From: Ipomoea triloba
Taxonomy: Eukaryota > Streptophyta > Magnoliopsida > Solanales > Convolvulaceae
Direction of reading: 5' to 3'
DNA length: 64,000 nucleotides
NCBI RefSeq assembly: GCF_003576645.1
Contig: NC_044929.1
Location: 3,724,888 to 3,788,887, forward strand
Position numbers and translations under genes: made by a program. The notes below the pieces were generated by a model. It searched no databases. It saw only the letters and a list, made by a program, of their open reading frames with translations, and had not been told where the DNA came from. Shown piece by piece: positions 12,591-22,204 of the stretch (within the stretch, counting starts at the first letter, position 1; every line of letters starts with the position of its first letter).

Positions 12591-13747
12591 TATTATTATT
12601 ATTACAAATAATATGTTCATTTTTAAAAAAAAATGAACCAAAAAGAAAAAAATGTAATTTCTTTAACTTTCAACCAAACAAAACAAAATTAATTTTTTGA
12701 AATACAGCCAAAAACACACAAAAAAACATAAATATTTCATAAAAAATACATATGTACTCCATAATTATTAGCATCTAGTCTATAATTATTATAAATGTAT
12801 TGTTTATTTTTATGTCCCATCAAACGTTGAAGCATCTTTTCAACTTATTTTGTATAAGTTGTCCCTCATTACATTTTTGTAGTGAAATAAGAACAGACAA
12901 AATAAACTACTATCGTTAATGAATAAAACAAGCTAAGAACTTTTAATTAGTATATAAGCATAAAATTCCACCAATAATATATTGTAAAAACCAAAATTTA
13001 ATAAGATTGAATTGAAATAAAAACTTAAAGACACCGTTTGTTCAAACAAAATTCTAATTATATTTAGAATGAATCATATTTTTGCATTACCATAATTCAA
13101 GTTTAATTTGGTTCAATTTTCATACAAATTACGTTGTATTAATTTGAATTTGCTTGATTTTGAGTCAAATTTTGATAAGACCTCGTATCCGATTTGGATT
13201 ACACCTTAGTGGCATTACGATGCGAGATATTTTTTAATGAGTTGGCAGGAAGATAGGTGTACACTAGTGTGCCGTTTGGCACAAAGATTTATGCCCAATT
13301 TTAAGATGCCATTGAGTGAACAACATCTATTGAATTAGAGTGTGCTCCAATCCCATATTGCACTATTAAGTAGATACAAGTCTATATACATTAAAAAGAA
13401 ATTGTGATTTATAAATTAAAACATACATTAGTAGTAATAATATAGTATCATATTATAGTGGCAAAAAAATTTCACCAAAATCCTTCACCAGTATGGCAAT
13501 ATATGATATGTATTTACTTAATAAATCATATTCCTTTTTAATGCAAAATGAAGCCGGCCAATTCATTAGTAACCAATGAATACAAATAGTTTTTTGTCAT
13601 ATTAGCTGTCGAAGAATTTTGGTGAAAACATTGGTCATTGTAGCATCACTCCCCAATAGTATGTATGTAAAACTGCTACATTTGGAAATTAAATTCTGCT
13701 TAATTTCCAACCAAAATATGTTGTCGTTACATAATCAATACCTAATT

Positions 13748-13895
13748 TCTCGTTCTTATCTTACTTTTGTACTCACCATCCTTGCCCCACTCACCCCCTC
13801 GTTCTTATCTTATTTTTTACTCACCATCCTCGCCCCACTCTCTCCCTCGTTCTTATCTTATTTTTCACTCACCATCCCCCCCCTCTCTCCCCCTC
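13748..13895. repeat. About 48-base promoter tandem repeat, three units (copy A)
   Basis: Units start near 13748, 13799 and 13847 with CTCGTTCTTATCTTA, then a T run, ACTCACCATCC and a C-rich tail. Two units are present at the same place in copy B (from about 19683) and in copy C (from about 22022). It lies directly upstream of the TATA box. Confidence 0.75.
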
Positions 13896-13912
13896 TCCCC
13901 TTCCTTCGTCAC

Positions 13913-13918
13913 TATAAA
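13913..13918 (+). promoter_or_regulatory. TATA box of SUVR-like copy A
   Basis: TATAAA in the context CACTATAAATGG, 57 bases upstream of the exon 1 ATG. The same box is present in copy B (19815-19820). In copy C the corresponding place reads CACTAAAAAAGG, so the box is lost there. Confidence 0.6.
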
Positions 13919-14987
13919 TGGGGTTCATCTTTTCCAGTTAAGGATCAAAATATTAACTTTATCATCTTCTAAGAATGGTGTCTAGTCGTCGCAAAATAAC
14001 TCTCGCAAAAGACGCAAAAATATCCCTTGTGAGCCTTCGCCATCTCCTCTAAATTATCTTGTAAGTCGTTTTAATTTTACTCTTACTTTCTATTTCATTT
14101 TCTTGATCACTAACTAATTCAACCTAATTTAATCTATTTTACTTTGTTTAATCCGCTTTACCTTTTGTGCATTGTAAGATGAGGCAAGTTCATGAGTCAA
14201 AAGAATCTGCAACAATGGTTCATGTTTCTTGTGATGGTCAACCTATCGATGATACTGCAACTAATGAGGTATTTGTACAAAATAAGATACTTTTTTGTAG
14301 TCATGTCACTAGATTTGTATATGCAAAATTAGATCTGATAAATTTATAACATTTCTTTTTTAAAAAATGATTTGAGGATACAAGAAATTTATTAGATCGA
14401 AAAAATTTATAAACATTTTAAATAAATAAATAAAATTAGAGGCTTTGTTTGTTATGAGTCCTAACAAGTCCCCTGGCCCACAGATGGTATGAATCCTGGT
14501 TTTTATCAGGCTTTTTGGAATGTGGTTGGGGGAATATTACTAGTTTTTCTGCGATGTTTGAATTCTTGTTTCTTTTCTGTTGAATGATACTAATGTGATT
14601 CTAATCTCAAAAAAAATAAGTCTTTAAAGTTGTGGCTGATCTTAGATCCATTGTTCTTTGTGATATGATCTATAAAATTATTTGATGATACAGGAAATTA
14701 GATTAGAAAAATTAATAACACGTTGAAATCAAAACATCATTTTTGGATTTGAGAAATTACATTTATTATTTTTAATTACATTTTTTAAAAAACAAACAAA
14801 CACTAAATTTTGTAATAAAAAAGTAATTTAAATGAGACTTAGTAGAAAGATTATGAAAATATAAAAATTCTTTAAATAGAAAAAAAATATAGACAATCTA
14901 TTCTAGAATTCGATCTGAAGCAACTTTGTTTAAGGAAGGTGAATATGACCCCTAACATTTCAAAGAATTTTCCTCATTAAATAGTTT

Positions 14988-15421
14988 GAGTGAATACCAA
15001 ATTCAGTTCTCGACGTTTTTTCTCGAGCTACTTTCTCAACCTACTGAAGCACAAAGAGTCAACAGATGTCTCCACTGAGGCTCGAACCCACTCCCTTCCA
15101 CATGGGAGTGTACACCGGATGCCGCTTGAACTTTTATACTTAATTGAGTCCTGAACTTTTATGAGTTTACCTAGTCGAGTCCTCGGTTAAGATAGCTTGA
15201 TATATAATTTCTCCTTTATTAATGCCCAATTTAGTTCTTGATTATAGTTATGATTTTATCCAATTTAGTCATTCACTATTATAGTTTTTCTCGATTTAGT
15301 CATTTATTCTAACAACCAACAGAGGCATGTAGAGAACTCAATTATGTTCAACCATCAAAGTCATTTACGACTAAATCGAGAAAAAACAACTATAGCCGAT
15401 AACTATATTTTGTATTAACTC
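14988..15421. mobile_element. GAGTTAATACC-family MITE in intron 2 of copy A
   Basis: The left end reads GAGTGAATACCAAATT and the right end ..GTATTAACTC, with inverted internal words (TTTTTTCTCGA with its inverse). It has the same position and termini as the elements at 21098-21470 (copy B) and 23600-23976 (copy C), so the insertion predates the duplication. In copy B the flanks AATAGTTTA and AATAGTTAC suggest a 9-bp target duplication. Confidence 0.65.
15020..15130 (-). mobile_element. tRNA-derived SINE fragment inside copy A intron 2
   Basis: Read on the minus strand it contains a B-box-like GGGTTCGAGCC and the words CCGGTGT, ACACTCCCA and CTCAGTGGAGA. These are shared with the plus-strand copy at 25076-25170. 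It is absent from the same place in copies B and C, where 'tttagtactaaatgata' is found instead, so it arrived after the duplication. Confidence 0.65.
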
Positions 15422-17924
15422 AATAGTCTCTCTCTCTCTCTCACACACACACACACTCTCTCTCTCAAAATTTATAAATGCTTAATATATGTTTATAGTT
15501 GAATGAAGAGGTTGCATTGATGAAGCCTAAACAAGACATAATGCCCCAAGAAGTTGCTGTTTCATCTGCAAACAAAGGTGGATCATCATCAAATGCAAGT
15601 ACCAATGACAAGCCTTCTATCATAGAGCTGGCTACGGCTTCCTCACCCTCTGGACAGGTGAGACTGGTTGTGGATTGTACCAGAGCTATTGAAGAAATAC
15701 CCAACTACCAAGTGCCTAACCTAGACACAGTGGTGAATTCGCTGATGATGGAGGAGGGTAAATGTCTGAAACAACTCAGAGATGCAAACCCTAATTTTTC
15801 TGTGAAAAATTTGATGGAACATTTTTGCCAGTGCTTCTTGAAGATGAATGCTAAGTCTATTTCGCCTACTTGCTCTAGTTCTGAAGGTTCAAATTAATGA
15901 AGAGTGAGTAGGGAGGTGCATTGGGGAAACGGTTCGTATATGGCTATTGTGGATTTTTAGTTGGTTTAAACCAAAATTTTATTTATGAAAACTTTGTCGT
16001 CAATTAATACTTTGGTTTAATTTAATGTTTAAGTTTTCTTTCAATAATTCATATTAGACATAACATCTTTTATGATGTATTGCTATAAAACAACTTGCGT
16101 TATATTCGCCTTTGTTTCTCCAGCACCTACATACTTGCTCACTTTTTCAGTTTTTCTATACTACGAATTAACTTTTATTTCAAATAATAATTTGTTTCTG
16201 GACAATTCACGTGTACTCAATTCAATTAGACATCATTTTAAATAATAATATTTTATATATAATTTCATTTTACCTTGTTATAATAATAATAATATTATTA
16301 TATTAAACTAAGTAATAATTAAATCAAGTAATTATTAGCATCTAGTCTATAATTATTATAAATGTATTGTTTATTTTTATGTCCCATCAAACGTTGAAGC
16401 ATCTTTTCAACTTATTTTGTATAATTTGTCCCTCATTACATTTTTGTAGTGAAATAAGAACAGACAAAATAAACTACTATCGTTAATGAATACAACAAGC
16501 TAATTAAGAACTTTTAATTAGTATATAGCATAAAATTCCACCAATAATATATTGTAAAAACCAAAATTTAATAAGATTGAATTGAAAGAAAAACTTAGAG
16601 ACGCCGATTGTTCAAACAAAATTCTAATTATATTTAGAATGAATCATATTTTTGCATTACCATAATTCAAGTTTAATTTGGTTCAATTTTCATAAAAATT
16701 ACGTTATATTAATTTGAATTTGTTTGATTTTGAGTCAAATTTTGATAAGAACTCGCATCATATTTGGATTACACCTTAATGGTATTATGATGCGAGATAT
16801 TTTCAATGAGTTGGCAAGAAGATAGGTCTACACTAGTGTGCGATTTGACACAAAGATTTGTACCCAATTTTAAGATGTCACTTAGTCACCAACATCTATT
16901 GAATTAGAGTGTGCTCCAATCTCATATTGCACTATTAAATAGATACAAGTCTATATACATTAAAAAGAAATTGTGATTTATAAATTAAAACATTAGTAGT
17001 AATAATACAGTATCATATTATAGTGGCAAAAATTTTTCACCAAAATCCTTCACCATCTGGTATGGGAATATATGATATGTATTTAATTAATAAATCATAT
17101 TCCTTTTTAACACAAGATGAGGTAGGCCAATTCATTAATCTATACTATCTATACTATATATAAAAGTAAAATCCTCCTATTTCATTTTTCCGCCCAAACT
17201 TTTGTAGTCAATTAATTAAATATTTTATTGGTCAACTAATTAATAAAACTTATTTGGTAAAAACTATAAAATGAAAATTAATTAATATCTATTAATTGGT
17301 AATATTGTTTCTATATTCACGTATCAATACTATTAATAAGAAGAAAAATCTCTCCTTTAACTTTCCGCACAAACTAATATTATTAATTAATTGGTGAAAA
17401 ATTAATTAAGTTTAATTGGTAAAAAAATTTATTTACCAAATTCTGAGAATAATTAAACCATTATAATTGTGAGAATAATGAAAACAAATTATGTGTAATT
17501 TTATAAGAAAAAATAATTTATTAATTAATATTTACACCAATAATAATAATAATTCGAATACTTATCTATACTTCTATAGCTATACTATTAATAAAAATAA
17601 AATTATCCTTTGTGAAATTCATGTCCAAACAATAGTAAAGATAATATGATGAAAAAGAAAACTGATTTTACTAATTGATTGAAAATATAAAAAGATCCTA
17701 ATGGAAAAGGAAACGGAAATTAGGCAAATTGAAAAAGGAAAAGGATATTACTAATTGATTGAAAATTATTTAAAAACTTTAAAAGAAAAATTAATTACAC
17801 TTTCCTTTTGAAAACTTTAAATTATTTAAACTTTAAAAAAAAATAATTAAACATGGGTTGTTAGATTTTTTATAATAATTACAATAATTCATTCAAATAT
17901 GGACGAAGAAGAAAAAACTAACAG

Positions 17925-18901
17925 GGCGTTTGGTTGGAGGGAAGGAATTAGGTGGGAAAGGAATTGCAATTCCATGGTAAAAGAATAATGTGGGAATAAA
18001 GTGGGAGTTTAAATTCCAGTGTTTGGTTGGAGGGAATAAAATTACTAGGAATTTCAATTCCAATATTTGGTATACATGGGAATTCAAATGGAATAAGTAG
18101 TATAAAGTCGAAAATGCCCATTGTTATTGTTATTATTATTATTATTATTATTAAATGACAAGTGCACAAAAAATATGACATATTAAATTCAAATATCACT
18201 CATCTACCGTATCTCTTGAACTAGATATATTGTAATTAATTTTCATGCAAATAGTTCATCAAATGTTAATCTTCATAAGTTCAACATACAGCAAAATTAA
18301 TACAGGAACCAAGATGTACATAATGTGCTTTTCAAAGTTTAGGCAACTCAAAATTTGCTTTCAAAATTTTTGCATATAAAGATTTACACAACTCACGCCC
18401 TTTCAAAATTTTTGCATATAAAGATTTACACAACTCACGCCATTCCATCACTATTTTGAACAATTCTGCATATATATTTTGAACATCCATCACTATTTTG
18501 AACAATTCTGCATATATATTTTGAACAGATTGACGCACAAACAGAAAATTTTGCTTTTCAAAATTTAGATAAATACGTTATATACACATATCAAATTTAA
18601 ATATTTAAGAGTGATGAGAAAACAAGATAATACATAATATTAACTAAAAGAGAAGGTCAAACATCAATTTTAGGTTAAAAAAAGAGAAGGGTAATTTTGT
18701 CTCAGGAGTATCTTTTTTTATTCCTAAAATCCATGGAATTGAAATCCCAAGGGGGGCATGGGATTCTAATTCCATGAAAATGAGGGAATTGCAATTCCGC
18801 GGAATTGCAATTCCCTCCAACCAAACGAAAGAATTTAGTTGCCTTCAGAATTAGGTGGGAATTAAGTGGAATTGAATTTAAATTCCCTCCAACCAAACAC
18901 C
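17925..18901. mobile_element. Terminal-inverted-repeat element nested in the Helitron
   Basis: The left end is GGCGTTTGGTTGGAGGGAA and the right end is the inverse of GGTGTTTGGTTGGAGGGAA. The same GTTTGGTTGGAGGGAA word recurs further inside on both sides (about 18020 and, inverted, 18811), so the termini are doubled or two related elements are nested. The ends resemble PIF/Harbinger MITEs, but the flanking bases (cag and atg) give no target duplication, so the class is uncertain. Confidence 0.6.
18361..18530 (-). repeat. Two adjacent 42-base tandem duplications, open on the minus strand
   Basis: Two 42-base units start at 18361 and 18403, and two different 42-base units start at 18444 and 18486. 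Since 42 is 14 codons, all four keep one frame open on the minus strand (18332-18538), giving paired peptides QNIYAELFKIVM and RELCKSLYAKILK. I do not recognise the peptide. It may be a relic of the host transposon's coding region or chance. Confidence 0.7.
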
Positions 18902-19814
18902 ATGTTATGCGATATGGTGAAAATGAATATACTTAAGTTATAAAAGTATGATTGTACATATATTAGTGTAATTGACTAATAATAATTATTATTGTAATTA
19001 AGCTAAACATTGGTCGTTGAATATATTTTTTTATTTTTTGAAGGCCATTGAATTTATTTTTATAGTAATTATAATTAAATTATTTCTCATTTTTTCCATA
19101 TTTATTTTAGTAATAATATAATTATATAAGTCATATTACATATCGATCTTTTTAAGACAATTGTAGACAAACAAGTCATATATTATTCAATTAATTGAGT
19201 AATACTTTTGCACTAATCTTATAATCAAATAAATGTAAATGATCAATATTAGAAATTTTTATAATTTCATATTTATTTTTATTATCTAAATATATAATAA
19301 AAAATTTATTCATGCATCACAAGGGTAATTGAATAATTATTTGCTATAGTTCAAGCAAAAAAAATATAATTAATCCAACCAATTTCATTAATTGCGCTAT
19401 ATAATAATCGATGTTATAATTATATAATTGTATATCGATCCAAATATTCTTTAAATATTATTTTAAAAAATTCATTCCGTGCAACGCGTGAGCGAAAATA
19501 CTAGTATCCAATGAATAAAAATAGTTTTTTGCCATATTAGCTGTCAAAGAATTGTGGTGAAAACATTGGTCATTGTAGCATCATTTCCCAATAATATGTG
19601 TGCAAAATTGCTACATTTGGAAATTAAATTCTGCTTAATTTCTAACCAAAATGGGTTGTCGTCACATAATCAAAACCTAATTTCTCGTTCTTATCTTACT
19701 TTTTTACTTACCATCCTCGCCCCCCTCTCCCCCTCGTTCTTATCTTATTTTTTACTCACCATCCCCAACCCCCCCCCCCTCCCCCCTCTCCCCTCTCTCC
19801 CCTTCTTTCCTCAC

Positions 19815-19820
19815 TATAAA
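19815..19820 (+). promoter_or_regulatory. TATA box of SUVR-like copy B
   Basis: TATAAA in the same context as copy A, 57 bases before the exon 1 ATG at 19877. Confidence 0.55.
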
Positions 19821-20580
19821 TGGGGTTCATCTTTTCCAATTGAGGATCAAAATATTAATTTTATCATCTACTAAGAATGACATCTAGTCGTCACAAAAAT
19901 AACTCTCGCAAAAGACACAAAAGTATCCCTTGTGAGCCTTCCCCATCTCCTCAAAATTATCTTGTAAGTCATTTTAATTTTACGTACTTTCTATTTCATT
20001 TTCTTGATCAGTAAGTAATTCAACCTAATTTAATCTATTTTACTTTGTTTAATCCGCTTTGCCTTTTGTGCATTGTAAGATGAGGCAAGCTTATGAGTCA
20101 AAATTAAAGAATCTGCAGCAATGGTTCATGTTTCTTGTGATGGTCAACCTATCGATGATGCTGTGACTAATGAGGTATTTGTACACAATAAGATACTTTT
20201 TTGTAGTCATGTCACTAGATTTGTATATGCAAAATTAGATCTGATAAATTTATAACATTTCTTTTTTAAAAAATGGTTTGAGGATACAAGAAATTTATTA
20301 GATTGGACAAATTTATAAACATTTTAAATAAATAAATAAAATTAGAGGCTTTGTTTGTTATGATTCCTAACAAGTCCCCTGGCCCACAGATGGTATGAAT
20401 CCTGGTTTTTATCAGGATTTTTGAGATGTGGTTGGGGGAATATTACTAGTTTTTATGCAATGTTTGAATTCTTGTTTCTTTTCTGTTGAATGATACTAAT
20501 GTGATTCTACCTAATCCCGAAAAGATAATTAAGTCCCTGAAATTACTGTATCTTACCCATTGTTCTTTATGATGTGATCT

Positions 20581-20990
20581 ATAAAATTATTTGATGATAC
20601 AGGAAATTAGATTAGAAAAATTATTAACACGTTGAAATCAAAACATCATTAATGGATATGAGAAATTACATTTATTATTTTAATTACATTTTAAAAAAAA
20701 CAAACACTAAATCTTCTATAAAAAAAATTAATTTGAATGAGACTTAGTAGAAAGATTATGAAAATATAAAAATTCTTTAAATAGAATAAAATTATTTGAT
20801 GATACAGGAAATCAGATTAGAAAAATTAATAACACGTTGAAATCAAAACATCATTTTTGGATATGAGAAATTACATTTATTAATTTTAATTACATTTAAA
20901 AAAAACACACTAAATACTCTATAAAAAAAATTAATTTAAATGAGACTTAATTTGTAGAAAGATTATGAAAATATAAAAATTATTTAAATA
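20581..20990. repeat. 205-base tandem duplication in copy B intron 2
   Basis: Unit 1 starts at 20581 and unit 2 at 20786, both with ATAAAATTATTTGATGATAC. Both run through 'aaatcaaaacatcatt' to 'agattatgaaaatataaaaatt'. Copies A and C have a single unit at this place. Confidence 0.8.
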
Positions 20991-21097
20991 GAAAAAAAAT
21001 ATAGACAATCTATTCTAGAATTCGATCTGAAGCAACTTTGTTTAAGGACGGTGAATATGACCCCTATTCAAATAATTTTCCTCATTAAATAGTTTAT

Positions 21098-21470
21098 GAG
21101 TTAATACCAAATTTAGTTCTCGATGTTTTTTCTCGATTTAGTACTAAATGATATTTTATACTTAATTGGGTCCTGAACTTTTATAAGTTCACCTAATTGA
21201 GTCCTCGATTACGATAGCTTGATATATAATTTCCTCTCTATTAATATCCAATTTAGTTATCGATTATAGTGGTTTTATGATTTTATCCAATTTAGTAATA
21301 CTATAGTAGTTTTTCTCGATTTACATTTATTCTAACAAACAACAGAGGCATGTAGAGAACTCAATTATGTTAAACCATCAAAGCCCATGACCTAATTAAA
21401 CCCAAAAAGTCATTTACGACTAAATCGAGAAAAAACAACTATAGTCGATAATTAGATTTTGTATTAACTC
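21098..21470. mobile_element. GAGTTAATACC-family MITE in intron 2 of copy B
   Basis: Ends are GAGTTAATACCAAATTTAG and the inverse of GAGTTAATACAAAATCTAAT. Internal TTTTTTCTCGATTTAGT recurs inverted near the right end. It is orthologous to the insertions in copies A and C. Confidence 0.65.
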
Positions 21471-22204
21471 AATAGTTACACACACACAAACACACTCACA
21501 CACAATTTCAAAATTTATAAATGCTTAATATATGGTTATACTTGAATGAAGAGGTTGCATTGATGAAGCCTAAACTAGACATAATGCCCCAATATATTCC
21601 ACCAATAATATATTGTAAAAACTAAAATTTAATAAGATTGAATTGAAAGAAAAACTTAGAGACACCGTTTGTTCAAACAAAATTCTAATTATATTTTATT
21701 TTTTTGAAAATAAATTCTAATTATATTTAGAATGAATCATATTTTTGCATTACCATAATTCAAGTTTAATTTGGTTCAATTTTCATACAAATTACGTTGT
21801 ATTAATTTGAATTTGCTTGATTTTCAAATTTTGATAAGACCTCGTATCCGATTTGGATTACACCTTAGTGGCATTATGATGCGAGATATTTTTAATGAGT
21901 TGGCAGGAAGATAGGTGTTGTACACTAGTGTGCGATTTGGAACAAAGATTTGTGCCCAATTTTAAGATGTCATTGAGTCACCAACATCTATTGAATTAGA
22001 GTGTGCTCCATTACCTAATTTTTCGTTCTTATCTTACTTTTTTACTCACCATCCTTACCCCGCTCCCCCCTCGTTCTTATCTTACTTTTTTACTCACCAT
22101 CCCCCCCTCCCCACCCCTCTCCCACTCTCCCCCTCACTAAAAAAGGCCAAATGAGGTTCATCTTTTTCAATTTAGGATCAAAATATTAATTTTATCTTCT
22201 AAGA

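Larger units (their letters stand above)
13975..15897 (+). pseudogene. SUVR middle-region-like gene, copy A (exon 1 frameshift)
   Basis: The exons, by comparison with copy C, are 13975-14060, 14179-14268 and 15499-15897. Exon 3 encodes the diagnostic part: ELATASSPSGQVRL, then VPNLDTV, EEGKCLKQL and NPNFSVKNLMEHFCQCFL, matching the region of plant SUVR proteins that lies between the N-terminal WIYLD domain and the SET domain. Exon 1 is one A shorter than in copies B and C (after 'cgtcgc'), which shifts the frame. Exons 2 and 3 stay open and in phase, and exon 2 begins with ATG, so a 162-codon product starting there is conceivable. No WIYLD, pre-SET or SET sequence follows. The TATA box is intact. 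It is probably a pseudogene, or a gene that uses the exon 2 start. Confidence 0.65.
12763..16329. repeat. Segmental duplication unit A
   Basis: First unit of a direct tandem duplication. It starts at 'aattattagcatctag', which recurs at 16330 where unit B starts. It contains upstream AT-rich DNA, a pyrimidine-rich promoter region, the three-exon SUVR-like gene copy A and its 3' flank. Long stretches match units B and C with only scattered substitutions and small indels. Confidence 0.85.
17139..19504. mobile_element. Non-autonomous, chimeric Helitron
   Basis: It inserted between A and T, starts with TC (TCTATACTATC) and ends with CTAG after a GC-bearing 3' stretch (CCGTGCAACGCGTGAGCG), as plant Helitrons do. 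Unit A gives the empty site around 13565. The Helitron-type 5' head TCTATACTAT..TATAAAAG is present twice in a row (17139 and 17148), and similar heads recur near 17324 (TCAATACTATTAATAAG) and 17565. It therefore looks built from several Helitron 5' ends sharing one 3' end. The 3' hairpin is imperfect. No Rep/helicase coding sequence is present. Confidence 0.7.
19877..21592 (+). pseudogene. SUVR middle-region-like gene, copy B (broken)
   Basis: Exon 1 (19877-19963, 29 codons) is open, with a GTAAGT donor. Exon 2 (from 20080) has a five-base insertion after 'gagtcaaaa' that shifts the frame into a stop. The exon 3 acceptor AG is changed to AC just before 21541, and exon 3 is cut off after about 50 bases at the boundary with unit C. 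It therefore cannot encode the SUVR-like segment. The intron also carries a private 205-base tandem duplication (20581-20990). Confidence 0.8.
16330..21593. repeat. Segmental duplication unit B (with Helitron insertion)
   Basis: Second unit. It follows unit A closely to about 17138, is interrupted by a Helitron-like element (17139-19504), and resumes at 19505 with the sequence that follows the empty site in unit A (13571 onward). It ends abruptly inside exon 3 at about 21593, where unit C begins. Confidence 0.85.

Noticed and set aside
12017..12700. Proline-rich open frames (and Gly-rich on the other strand)
   Set aside because: They come from CCA/C-run simple repeats and the N gap; no start context, no domain.
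13619..13972. Open frame starting MVKTLVIVAS, also present at 19554-19874
   Set aside because: It reads across the pyrimidine-rich promoter repeat and TATA box of the SUVR-like units, is missing its 5' part in unit C, and matches nothing known. It reflects the segmental duplication only.
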